A DNA stretch of 15,222 bases from contig CANJXV010000031.1 in NCBI GenBank assembly GCA_947478935.1, positions 1-15,222 on the forward strand, in the 5' to 3' direction. Position numbers and translations under genes: made by a program. Origin of the DNA: Comamonadaceae bacterium (GTDB lineage Bacteria; Pseudomonadota; Gammaproteobacteria; Burkholderiales; Burkholderiaceae_C). Under the pieces are notes generated by a model. It had not been told where the DNA came from. It saw only the letters and a program-made list of their open reading frames with translations, and made no database searches. Below are positions 7,489 to 15,203 of this stretch, in pieces. Every line of letters begins with the position of its first letter. The first letter of the stretch is position 1.

Positions 7489-9489
7489 TCAGGGCAGGTC
7501 TAGCCCGGTTTCCGGCGCCGTAGCGTCCACCGGCCCCACACTGCCCAAGCGCGTCTTAATAGACTGCGACTGGCCGCTGATCATGGCTGCATATAAGGTG
7601 GTATTGGACAGAACTTTTTTCACGTAATCGCGCGTTTCATTAAAGGGAATGTTCTCGGCCCAGATCGCGGCTTCCAGCACGGGCGCTCCACTTGGGCCGC
7701 GCCATGTACGCGCCCGACTGGGGCCGGCGTTATAGGCGGCAGCGGCCAGCGGCATGGAACCCTGAAAACTATCGAGTACTAGTTTGAGGTAGCCCGTGCC
7801 GATGGCGATATTGGTGTCCCGGTCGGTCAATTTAGCGGGTGTGAAATCGCTGATGCCGATTTTTTTGGCGGTCCATTTGGCAGTCGCTGGCATGACTTGC
7901 ATCAGCCCTGAAGCGCCCACACCCGAGCGCGCGTCCATCACAAAACGGCTTTCCTGGCGGATCAATCCGTACACATAAGCAGGCTCTAAACCAATGCTTT
8001 GGGCGCGTGCCAGCACAGCGGCCTTGAAGGGCATGGGAAAGCGCTGCTCCATGTCTATCAAGGCTTTGCTGCGATCGCTGGTGTTGATGCACCGGTCCCA
8101 GACTTCGGCTTGGCAGGCCAATTGAGCAGCGGCCAATAGGCTGCGGTCGTCCATACCGCCCTTGGTATGCAGGCTGATGCTGTAATTCCACTCGCGCACG
8201 CCTTCGCTGCGCAGGCCCAGGGCAATGGCGTACAAAGCACGCTGCAAGCCAGGGTTTTTGCTGGCGATTTCTTTTTCTTCTGGCGTGGGCGCTAAGGGCT
8301 TGGGTGGCAGCGTGCTGCGCTGGCCCAATTCTTCCAGCGCCATTTGTTCGTAAAACCCGCGTATGCCAGCGATGCTTTGCAAACTCGCAAGGGCTTGGGC
8401 ACGGGCCGCTTCGCTGGGCTTTTGGGCCAACACCGCGCGCGCCTGCCAGTACACCCAGGTGGGTTCGGTGCGCAAAGCAGGTGGCAAAACGGCAAAAGCT
8501 GCCTCCACTTGCGCCCATTGGCCCGCACGCAAGGCTGCCCGCAGCGCCCACAGTACCTGGTCTTCATGCATTTGGTCTAGGCGGCCCTTTTGGTAGTAGG
8601 ACCAAGCGTTGTCCTGGCCTTTTTGCGCGGCGCGCTTGCCGATCACGCCCCATATCCAGCTGCGCTCCTCGCCCGTCAATTGGGCGCGCCAGCGCAGCTT
8701 GTCCACTTCCACCGCCGCCTCTTGCGGCTCCAGATAGGCTAGGCGAATCAGCGCCAACGACACAAACTCGCGCGTCTGCGGGCGCAGGGCGGTGAGTTTG
8801 TCGTTCAGATATTTGGCAGGACTTTGGTAAATCGCTGCTATGGTCTTGACCCATTTGGTATCCAGCGTAGCCACCGCTTGCGTAGTGACTTTCAGGCGGT
8901 CGTTCTCCATGCCAAGGCGCGCCCGGAGCCAGGCCGCCTGGGCCGGCAGTTTGCGCGCTTTTATGAGTTCCTCGGCCGCATCGGCACAGGCCTCGTCAGG
9001 TTCGCGCTGGGCCAGCCAAAGCTCTTGTAACTGCTTGGCGACGTCGGCGCCGCTAGTCAGGTAGTCGCTCCACAGGGCATAGCATTGGATAGACCTGTCG
9101 TCGGCCATACGATACAAAGGTAATTGGGCGCGGAACATGGCCCATTCCCGGTTGCGGCCCAGTTGCAGCAACCATTCGGCGCGTAATCGGTCCTCCTGGT
9201 AGCTACCGGCATAGTGCGCCAGCACGCTTTCTATCTCGGACTTGTCAGCCTGGTCCAGCCGCAGGGACATCTCCCAATAGGCCGCCCAGGGCTCCAAGAG
9301 CGAGCCCTTGGCTTGCGGCAATAATTGCGCTAGTCGCTTGCGCTCACCGAGTTTGAAGGCCTGCGCCATGTCCAGCACTGCCTGGTCATTGCGCGCCAGA
9401 TCCACCACTTGGGCCCGCGCCGCGTAGCCAGGCAAGGCGACTGCGACAATGCAGACCAAGGCTGCTATATTTTTTTTGATTAACCGCAT
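7489..9489 (-). CDS. slt: Soluble lytic murein transglycosylase, Slt70 type
   Basis: Cleaves the MurNAc-GlcNAc bond of peptidoglycan, leaving 1,6-anhydroMurNAc, in the periplasm. The 666-residue protein (E. coli Slt70 about 645) starts MRLIKK followed by a hydrophobic stretch and a likely cleavage after ARA near residue 26, so it is exported by Sec; I see no lipobox. Residues about 30-480 are helical, like the Slt70 superhelix. The catalytic C-terminal domain has LIRQESRF with catalytic Glu513, GASGLMQVMPATA (525-537), AAYNAGPSRA (584-593) and ENIPFNETRDYV (612-623), all family hallmarks. The start is fixed by the signal peptide. It begins only a few bases from the divergent cyclo-ligase gene, so its promoter should lie inside that gene. 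It heads the slt-gst-cca run. Confidence 0.95.
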   Translation of the reverse strand: MRLIKKNIAALVCIVAVALPGYAARAQVVDLARNDQAVLDMAQAFKLGERKRLAQLLPQAKGSLLEPWAAYWEMSLRLDQADKSEIESVLAHYAGSYQEDRLRAEWLLQLGRNREWAMFRAQLPLYRMADDRSIQCYALWSDYLTSGADVAKQLQELWLAQREPDEACADAAEELIKARKLPAQAAWLRARLGMENDRLKVTTQAVATLDTKWVKTIAAIYQSPAKYLNDKLTALRPQTREFVSLALIRLAYLEPQEAAVEVDKLRWRAQLTGEERSWIWGVIGKRAAQKGQDNAWSYYQKGRLDQMHEDQVLWALRAALRAGQWAQVEAAFAVLPPALRTEPTWVYWQARAVLAQKPSEAARAQALASLQSIAGIRGFYEQMALEELGQRSTLPPKPLAPTPEEKEIASKNPGLQRALYAIALGLRSEGVREWNYSISLHTKGGMDDRSLLAAAQLACQAEVWDRCINTSDRSKALIDMEQRFPMPFKAAVLARAQSIGLEPAYVYGLIRQESRFVMDARSGVGASGLMQVMPATAKWTAKKIGISDFTPAKLTDRDTNIAIGTGYLKLVLDSFQGSMPLAAAAYNAGPSRARTWRGPSGAPVLEAAIWAENIPFNETRDYVKKVLSNTTLYAAMISGQSQSIKTRLGSVGPVDATAPETGLDLP
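9443..9471 (+). promoter_or_regulatory. Predicted sigma70-type promoter for the cyclo-ligase gene
   Basis: GCGACA (9443-9448) and TATATT (9466-9471) are separated by 17 bases and resemble -35 and -10 elements on the plus strand. Transcription would start near 9478, about 20 bases before the cyclo-ligase ATG at 9499. The site lies inside the divergent slt gene, within its signal-peptide codons, as expected when two genes start almost back to back. Confidence 0.4.
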
Positions 9490-9498
9490 GGGGTGATT

Positions 9499-10125
<627 letters not shown>

Positions 10126-10178
10126 TTGTTGCTCTCTACCACGCCAGTTCCTTGCGCCGCCGAGGGAAAACGCTAGTC
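10126..10178. other. Gap between convergent genes, no clear terminator
   Basis: CCTTGC (10150-10155) could pair with GCAAGG (10190-10195, inside the downstream gene) across a long loop. There is no T-run, so I do not call a terminator. Confidence 0.2.
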
Positions 10179-11093
10179 TTATTGCGCGGCAAGGCTACGC
10201 ATGTCGTTTTCATAGCCTTTGAGTACGCGGACCATGTGTTTACGCTGCTCGGCATTGGTTTGTGCGTGCAATGTGGCAAAGGCAACGCAAGTATTTGCCG
10301 TCATCTGCGCGTGGTATTGCCGGTAGGCAGGATTGGCTGATTGGTAATAGCGCTGAGCCAAGTCGGCCAGCGTGCTTTGTGCGCTAGGAGCATCGGGGCC
10401 GCGCAATCGCTCCAAGGTTTGGAGTACTGCCTGCTGGCGCGCTTGCACTTCCTCAAAATAGCGTTTCTCGTCAAAGCCGGTTTGGGCCATCGCCCCCTTA
10501 AATGTCTGGATTTGCTCGGCGCTGAGCTTTCCATACAGGTCCTCCATGCGCTCCAGGCTTTTGCGCGTGCGCAATTCCATACCCTGCGCTCTGGCGTCTT
10601 GCCATTCCTCGCGCATCTTGCGATTACTTTTTTCATAGGCCTTAGATAGTGCCGTCAACTGCTCTGGCTTGAAGCTGGGCGCCACCGCTGCGGCGGCTGG
10701 TATGGCGCGCTGCGTAAGCGCATCGCTGCGCTGCATTACAGAGGCATACAGTGCGCAAAAGCGCGGACCATCGGGGTTTTGCAGGGCCAATGTCTGGGCC
10801 TCTTGCAAAAGGTCGGCTACCAGAGGTAATTCTTCGCTTCGGTGCCAGCGATGCAGCACCTTTAATTCAGCATTGACACGGCGTGCCTGGGCGTTGTCAA
10901 AGTCCAAGTAGCTGTCCATCCACAGGTACATCAAATCCGGCGCCGCGCTATAGCCCAAACGCGCCGCACTGCAGCCGCCGAGCGCCAGCGCAAAGCAAGT
11001 GATGCCAAGCGCAAACCACACCCGCCTTGCGCAACCGATAATGGCAATAAGGCGGGTGCCGCCAGGCACCGGCGGGAAATAGCTAAAGGACAT
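10179..11093 (-). CDS. DUF6279-like lipoprotein
   Basis: With the ATG at 11093 this is a 304-residue protein. A hydrophobic segment FALGITCFALALGGC ends in a lipobox with Cys41, so it should be a lipoprotein. Directly after the Cys, SAARLGYSAAPDLMYLWMDS and YLDFDNAQ match the start of the uncharacterised family I know as DUF6279 (typically GCS..RLGY..AP.L.YWW.D.Y.D). The rest is charged and predicted helical. No catalytic motif is recognised and the function is unknown. The start is doubtful: the frame is open to 11288 inside glmU, ATG 11093 gives a long 40-residue signal region without a ribosome-binding site, and GTG 11021 (AAGG close upstream) gives a short one lacking N-terminal positive charge. 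It is divergent from glmU, four bases apart if 11093 is right. Confidence 0.78.
   Translation of the reverse strand: MSFSYFPPVPGGTRLIAIIGCARRVWFALGITCFALALGGCSAARLGYSAAPDLMYLWMDSYLDFDNAQARRVNAELKVLHRWHRSEELPLVADLLQEAQTLALQNPDGPRFCALYASVMQRSDALTQRAIPAAAAVAPSFKPEQLTALSKAYEKSNRKMREEWQDARAQGMELRTRKSLERMEDLYGKLSAEQIQTFKGAMAQTGFDEKRYFEEVQARQQAVLQTLERLRGPDAPSAQSTLADLAQRYYQSANPAYRQYHAQMTANTCVAFATLHAQTNAEQRKHMVRVLKGYENDMRSLAAQ
11019..11058. repeat. 10-bp perfect inverted repeat upstream of glmU
   Basis: CACCCGCCTT (11019-11028) and AAGGCGGGTG (11049-11058) are perfect inverted copies around a 20-base spacer that contains GATAAT (11037-11042), a -10-like hexamer for glmU without a good -35. It could be an operator for the divergent pair, or an RNA hairpin. 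On the minus strand, one arm carries the alternative GTG start (11021) of the lipoprotein gene. Confidence 0.5.
11055..11075. repeat. Overlapping alternative hairpins before glmU
   Basis: GGTGCC (11055-11060) pairs with GGCACC (11065-11070), and CCGCC (11059-11063) pairs with GGCGG (11071-11075). The first shares bases 11055-11058 with the larger inverted repeat at 11019-11058, so the structures exclude one another. They lie 23-43 bases before the glmU start. Confidence 0.35.
11085..11090 (+). promoter_or_regulatory. glmU ribosome-binding site, decides the GTG start
   Basis: AAAGGA lies exactly seven bases before GTG 11098, which is ideal spacing, and no comparable site precedes the internal ATG codons. 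This supports GTG 11098 as the glmU start. Confidence 0.75.
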
Positions 11094-11097
11094 TACA

Positions 11098-12540
11098 GTG
11101 AGTCTAATTGCGAGCGATGCATCCGCTTTGGGTGCGGACAATATCAAGCCCGCTGTGGAAGTGGTCATGATGGCCGCCGGCAAAGGCACGCGCATGAAAA
11201 GCAAAATACCCAAGGTGCTGCAGATGCTGGCGCATTTGCCCCTGGCTGGGCACGCGCTGGAGGCGGCCCGTTCGGTGGATGCACGCAAAGTCGTGGTGGT
11301 TATCGGCCATGGCGCGGATCAGGTTGAGCCCGCATTGGCCCGGTTGGCAGGAGCGGTACATCTTGAGTTTGTGCGCCAAGAACCCCAGTTGGGCACAGGC
11401 CATGCGGTGCAAACTGCGGCGCCTTGCCTGGCCGATGACGCGCTGGTACTGGTGATGTCGGGGGATGTGCCACTGACACGGTCCTCGACCTTGCAAGCCC
11501 TTTTGCAACTGAGCGCTGGTCAACATCTTGCGCTGCTGACCGTGAACCTCCCCAACCCAAGCGGCTACGGGCGCATTGTGCGAAAGGGCGAATCTGTAAC
11601 TGCTATCGTTGAGCACAAGGATGCCAGCGAACAAGAGCGCGCTATCCAAGAGATTTACGGCGGGATTTTGGCGGCGCCTGCTGCACAACTTAAACGCTGG
11701 CTCAGCCGACTCGACAATCGCAATGCCCAGGGCGAGTATTACTTGACGGATGTGGTGAAGTTGGCGGCGCAGGATGGCGTGCGAGTGCTGGCCCACCGGA
11801 TAGACGACCCCTTGGAGGTGGCCGGGGTGAACAGCCCGTCGCAGCTAGCTGAGTTAGAGCGCGCCTATCAATTGCGGCTGGCCAATGCCTTGATGGATCA
11901 AGGCGTGCGCCTGAAGGACCCGGCGCGTATTGATGTGCGTGGTTCGCTGGTTTGCGCCAGAGACGTTGAAATTGATGTCGGCTGTGTATTTGAAGGCAGC
12001 GTACAGCTGGGCGATGATGTGCGCATCGGGCCGCATTGCGTTTTGGCCAATTGCAGCATTGAGGCGGGCGCCATCATTCAAGCGTTCACCCATATTGACG
12101 GGGAAAGCGTGGGCGCGCGCGTGGGCCCAAGTGCGCGTATCGGCCCGTTTGCACGCTTACGCCCTGGCGCGGATCTGGGTGCAGACGTGCATATTGGCAA
12201 CTTTGTAGAAGTCAAAAATACCCGCCTGGCCCAAGGCGCCAAGGCTAACCATTTGGCTTATTTAGGCGATTCCACCTTCGGAGAACGAGTGAATTTCGGT
12301 GCGGGCAGCATCACGGCCAACTATGACGGCGCGAACAAGCACCAGACGGTAATCGAAGACGATGTGCATGTGGGTAGCAATTGCGTGCTGATTGCACCCG
12401 TCACCTTAGGCGCCGGCGGCACTATTGGCGGCGGCTCCACGATTACCAAGGACACGCCGGCAGGCGCGTTGACGGTGGCGCGGGGCAAACAAGTCAGTGT
12501 CGCAAATTGGAAGCGCCCGGTTAAAGGTGCGAAGAAGTAG
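11098..12540 (+). CDS. glmU: Bifunctional GlcNAc-1-P uridyltransferase / GlcN-1-P acetyltransferase
   Basis: GlmU acetylates glucosamine-1-P with acetyl-CoA and then couples it to UTP, making UDP-GlcNAc for murein and lipopolysaccharide. The 480-residue protein has the pyrophosphorylase signature MMAAGKGTRMKSKIPKVL (24-41), QLGTGHA (97-103), SGDVPL (121-126), VEHKD (171-175) and GVN (243-245). A left-handed beta-helix of hexapeptide repeats runs from about 275 to 455, with the acetyltransferase KANHLAYLGD (382-391, catalytic His385). One oddity: E. coli EINTGI, whose Asn169 contacts the sugar, reads EIYGGI here (Tyr187). It starts with GTG at 11098, with about 20 residues before the first strand, longer than usual. 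It is divergent from a lipoprotein gene; glmS, which supplies the preceding pathway step, lies 0.7 kb downstream. Confidence 0.97.
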   Translation: MSLIASDASALGADNIKPAVEVVMMAAGKGTRMKSKIPKVLQMLAHLPLAGHALEAARSVDARKVVVVIGHGADQVEPALARLAGAVHLEFVRQEPQLGTGHAVQTAAPCLADDALVLVMSGDVPLTRSSTLQALLQLSAGQHLALLTVNLPNPSGYGRIVRKGESVTAIVEHKDASEQERAIQEIYGGILAAPAAQLKRWLSRLDNRNAQGEYYLTDVVKLAAQDGVRVLAHRIDDPLEVAGVNSPSQLAELERAYQLRLANALMDQGVRLKDPARIDVRGSLVCARDVEIDVGCVFEGSVQLGDDVRIGPHCVLANCSIEAGAIIQAFTHIDGESVGARVGPSARIGPFARLRPGADLGADVHIGNFVEVKNTRLAQGAKANHLAYLGDSTFGERVNFGAGSITANYDGANKHQTVIEDDVHVGSNCVLIAPVTLGAGGTIGGGSTITKDTPAGALTVARGKQVSVANWKRPVKGAKK

Positions 12541-12624
12541 CACAACCACCAGTCAGGCCTGTTGTCGGCCGCTGGCGACCACAGCCAACTCTGCGCCATA
12601 GACTTAAGCTGCATCCCGCCTTAT
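12541..12624. other. Gap between convergent glmU and lrp-family gene
   Basis: Contains an 8-bp palindrome CAGGCCTG (12554-12561) and a bulged hairpin (GTCG-CC with GG-CGAC, 12564-12579). Neither is followed by a T-run on either strand, so intrinsic termination is not supported. Confidence 0.25.
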
Positions 12625-13110
12625 CTATGTTTTTGGTAACGGCAACGCGCCACTGAACTTGGCGCGCTTGATGCTAAAAAATGCTTTAACGTTACGCACG
12701 TTGGCGTCTTGGGTGAGCAAGCGGCGCGTCACGTCCAAGTAATCCGGCATGGAAAGGGCCTGCACCACCAGAATGAAATCTGGCCCGGACGAGACGCGCC
12801 AACACTGCTGCACCGCATCGTCCGCTACCGCTTTCGCTTCGAAGGCGTCCAGATGCTCCACCCCCTGTGCATCCAAGGTCACCTCCACCAGGGCGCACAC
12901 GATGTGACCCAGGGATTCGCCCAGGCGTGCCGGGTTGAGCACCGCGATCTGTCGCTCTATCCACCCGCCTTCAGTAAGTCGTTTGACCCGCCGCAAGCAA
13001 GTCGGGGGTGAAATCCGCAGTTTTTCCGCCAGTGCTAAGTTGCTCATGGATGCATCCTGCTGGAGGTGACCCAGTAGCTGGAGATCCAACACGTCCAATT
13101 CGTTGTTCAT
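12625..13110 (-). CDS. Lrp/AsnC-family transcriptional regulator
   Basis: A 161-residue feast/famine regulator. The N-terminal helix-turn-helix is LDVLDLQLLGHLQQDA followed by SNLALAEKLRISPPTCLRRV (about 23-42) and the short wing GGWIERQIAVLNPARLG. The C-terminal ligand-binding/oligomerisation (RAM) domain spans about 68-150, with GPDFILVVQ and DYLDVTRRLL. Length is typical. Such proteins form dimers to octamers, bind repeated AT-rich sites and sense amino acids; the ligand cannot be told here. It is divergent from glmS across an extremely AT-rich spacer, which suggests autoregulation and possible control of glmS. The start ATG has no clear ribosome-binding site (A/T-rich upstream). Not orthologous to E. 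coli Lrp with any certainty. Confidence 0.94.
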   Translation of the reverse strand: MNNELDVLDLQLLGHLQQDASMSNLALAEKLRISPPTCLRRVKRLTEGGWIERQIAVLNPARLGESLGHIVCALVEVTLDAQGVEHLDAFEAKAVADDAVQQCWRVSSGPDFILVVQALSMPDYLDVTRRLLTQDANVRNVKAFFSIKRAKFSGALPLPKT

Positions 13111-13254
13111 TTTTATTTCTTTATTTTGGATTTTTTATTATTTAATTTTTATACATGGTTTACATGAAATTTAAATTCTTATTTAATTATATTTTATTTA
13201 TTTAATTTCTTATAGTTGAGTCTACTATCTAGCATCTAACTTCGGAGTTTCGCT
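13111..13254. promoter_or_regulatory. AT-rich divergent control region between lrp-family gene and glmS
   Basis: Bases 13111-13215 contain only 11 G or C in 105, against GC-rich neighbours; 13179-13208 has none. The 10-mer TTATTTAATT occurs three times (13138-13147, 13179-13188, 13198-13207). There is also a direct repeat TACATG (13152-13157, 13161-13166) and a near-palindrome GAAATTTAAATTC (13166-13178). For glmS, TATAGT (13211-13216) is a good -10 with a poor -35. For the regulator, TATAAA on the minus strand (13147-13152) may serve. GGAG (13244-13247) is the glmS ribosome-binding site, seven bases before its ATG. Binding by the neighbouring Lrp-type protein or by H-NS-like proteins is plausible but inferred. 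Confidence 0.7.
13138..13207 (+). repeat. Three copies of TTATTTAATT
   Basis: Exact copies at 13138-13147, 13179-13188 and 13198-13207, with start-to-start distances of 41 and 19 bases, close to four and two helical turns. Low sequence complexity makes chance repeats more likely here, but the phasing fits a multimeric regulator. Confidence 0.5.
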
Positions 13255-15120
13255 ATGTGCGGCATTGTCGGTGCGGTTTCCAACCGCAATATCGTCCCGG
13301 TCCTTGTGCAAGGTTTACAGCGCCTGGAATACCGGGGTTATGACTCCTGTGGCGTGGCAATTCACTCGGCCAGCCTGCGCCCCGATACAGCTAACTCTGG
13401 TTTGCGACGCGCCCGCAGCACCGCGCGCGTGATGGAGTTGATGGCCCAGGTCGAGGCCGACGCGATTGAGGGCGCCACCGGTATCGCACATACGCGCTGG
13501 GCCACCCATGGAGCTCCGGTGGTGCACAACGCGCATCCCCATTTCAGCCACGGTAGGGGTTCAGATATTCAAGCAGGGCGAGTCGCGCTGGTGCATAACG
13601 GCATCATCGAAAACCACGATGAATTGCGCGCCAGCTTAGAGGCCAAAGGCTATGTGTTTCGCAGTCAAACCGATACCGAGGTGATCGCACACCTGGTTGA
13701 CAGTTGCTACAACGGCGATCTTTTTGATGCGGTTAAAGCCTGCGTTTTGCAGTTGCGTGGTGCGTATGCGATTGCAGTCATCCACGTGGACGAGCCGATG
13801 CGCATGGTGGGCGCCCGGGCTGGGTCCCCTCTCATTGTGGGCGCCGGACAGGGCGAGACATTTTTAGCTAGTGATGCCATGGCCTTGGCAGGTGTTACGG
13901 ACCAGATTGTCTATCTGCAAGAGGGAGATGTAGTAGATGTTCAGGCCGGAAAGTTCTGGGTAGTCGACAGTCATCACAAGCCTGTGACGCGTGTCGTACA
14001 AACTGTGCTCGCCCATAGCGGGGCGGCGGAGTTAGGACCCTACCGCCATTACATGCAAAAAGAAATTTTTGAACAACCGCGTGCTGTTGCGGACACGTTG
14101 GAAGGTATCGAGGGCATCGTACCCGAGCTGTTCGGAGATGGCGCTTTCGGCGTCTTTAGACAGATTGATAAAGTGCTCATCCTGGCCTGCGGGACCAGTT
14201 ATTACAGTGGCTGCGTTGCCAAATACTGGATTGAGGCGATCGCGAAATTGCCCTGTTCGGTGGAGATCGCCAGTGAGTACCGCTACCGCGATTCGGTGCC
14301 AGACAACAAAACCCTGGTTGTCACCATAAGCCAGTCCGGTGAAACGGCTGACACGCTCGCGGCGTTACGTCACGCCCAATCACTAGGAATGGCCCACACG
14401 CTAACCATCTGCAATGTTGCAAGCTCCGCTATGGTGCGTGAGTGCAAACTGTCATACGTCACGCGCGCTGGCGTGGAGATCGGAGTGGCTTCCACCAAGG
14501 CGTTCACTACACAGTTGGTCGGGCTATTCTTGCTCACATTGTCCTTAGCGCAAACCAAAGGCCATTTATCAGAGCCCGCTGAGGCAGCCGCATTGAAGGC
14601 TTTGCGCCATCTGCCCAGCGCGCTGCAGGCCGTACTTGCACTGGAGCCAGCCATCATTTCCTGGTCTGAAGAATTTGCATCTAAAGAAAATGCCCTGTTC
14701 CTAGGGCGCGGAGCGCACTACCCAATTGCGATGGAAGGAGCCCTCAAGCTCAAAGAAATCACCTACATCCATGCGGAAGCCTATGCGGCGGGCGAATTAA
14801 AGCACGGGCCCCTGGCTTTGGTCACCAGCGCCATGCCGGTTGTTACGGTGGCACCCAACGATACCCTGCTAGAAAAACTGAAAAGTAATATGCATGAAGT
14901 GCGGGCCCGTGGCGGCATGTTGTATGTTTTGGCAGATGCCGACACGCATATCCAAACCAGCGAAGGCGTGAATGTCATCCGGATGCCCGAAAACTATGGT
15001 GATCTATCGCCCATCCTGCATGTGGTAGCGCTACAACTATTGGCTTACCACACTGCATGTGCAAGGGGCACCGATGTGGATAAACCTCGCAATTTAGCGA
15101 AATCAGTCACCGTGGAATAA
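13255..15120 (+). CDS. glmS: Glutamine-fructose-6-phosphate aminotransferase (isomerizing)
   Basis: GlmS makes glucosamine-6-P from fructose-6-P and glutamine, the first step to UDP-GlcNAc. The 621-residue protein (E. coli 609) starts MCGIVGAV with the nucleophile Cys2 of the class II glutamine amidotransferase domain. It continues with RLEYRGYDS (23-31), HTRWATHG (79-86), VHNGIIEN (113-120) and SQTDTEVI (137-144). The first SIS domain has ILACGTSYYSG (309-319) and TISQSGETADT (357-367). The second has LFLGRGAHYPIAMEGALKLK (481-500) and HAEAYAAGELKHGP (506-519). It ends in the conserved DKPRNLAKSVTVE. The ATG is fixed by Cys2 and by GGAG seven bases upstream. No glmS ribozyme is expected or seen outside Firmicutes-type leaders. 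The 3' end encodes the peptide whose DNA is the TnsD-recognised part of attTn7. Confidence 0.98.
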   Translation: MCGIVGAVSNRNIVPVLVQGLQRLEYRGYDSCGVAIHSASLRPDTANSGLRRARSTARVMELMAQVEADAIEGATGIAHTRWATHGAPVVHNAHPHFSHGRGSDIQAGRVALVHNGIIENHDELRASLEAKGYVFRSQTDTEVIAHLVDSCYNGDLFDAVKACVLQLRGAYAIAVIHVDEPMRMVGARAGSPLIVGAGQGETFLASDAMALAGVTDQIVYLQEGDVVDVQAGKFWVVDSHHKPVTRVVQTVLAHSGAAELGPYRHYMQKEIFEQPRAVADTLEGIEGIVPELFGDGAFGVFRQIDKVLILACGTSYYSGCVAKYWIEAIAKLPCSVEIASEYRYRDSVPDNKTLVVTISQSGETADTLAALRHAQSLGMAHTLTICNVASSAMVRECKLSYVTRAGVEIGVASTKAFTTQLVGLFLLTLSLAQTKGHLSEPAEAAALKALRHLPSALQAVLALEPAIISWSEEFASKENALFLGRGAHYPIAMEGALKLKEITYIHAEAYAAGELKHGPLALVTSAMPVVTVAPNDTLLEKLKSNMHEVRARGGMLYVLADADTHIQTSEGVNVIRMPENYGDLSPILHVVALQLLAYHTACARGTDVDKPRNLAKSVTVE

Positions 15121-15132
15121 GTTTCCTATAAC

Positions 15133-15155
15133 GCATGACATTGAGAATGTCATGC
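15133..15155. repeat. Perfect 10-bp hairpin at the predicted attTn7 position
   Basis: GCATGACATT (15133-15142) and AATGTCATGC (15146-15155) are perfect inverted copies around the loop GAG. The loop is centred 25 bases after the glmS stop codon, where Tn7 normally inserts. No T-run follows and the stem is only 40% GC, so it is not a canonical intrinsic terminator. Confidence 0.75.
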
Positions 15156-15203
15156 TGACTTGCCAAGTCACGATTGAGACAAGTAGACTGTCTCTGAACG
15201 TTC
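15156..15203. repeat. Three further adjoining palindromes downstream of glmS
   Basis: TGACTTG (15156-15162) and CAAGTCA (15164-15170) form a 15-base palindrome around one C. GAGACA (15176-15181) and TGTCTC (15189-15194) form a 6-bp stem with a 7-base loop. GAACGTTC (15196-15203) is an 8-base palindrome. With the preceding hairpin, almost every base of 15133-15203 is in an inverted repeat. No ORF is visible in 15121-15222. Confidence 0.65.

Noticed and set aside
11104..11796. 230-residue antisense ORF across glmU
   Set aside because: Shadow of glmU codon usage; no recognisable motif and no ribosome-binding site.
13111..13254. glmS ribozyme/riboswitch in the glmS leader
   Set aside because: The leader is short, extremely AT-rich and lacks the structured core; the ribozyme is known from Gram-positive bacteria.
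15133..15155. Intrinsic terminator of glmS
   Set aside because: The stem is perfect, but only 40% GC and not followed by a T-run, so it was reported as an inverted repeat instead.
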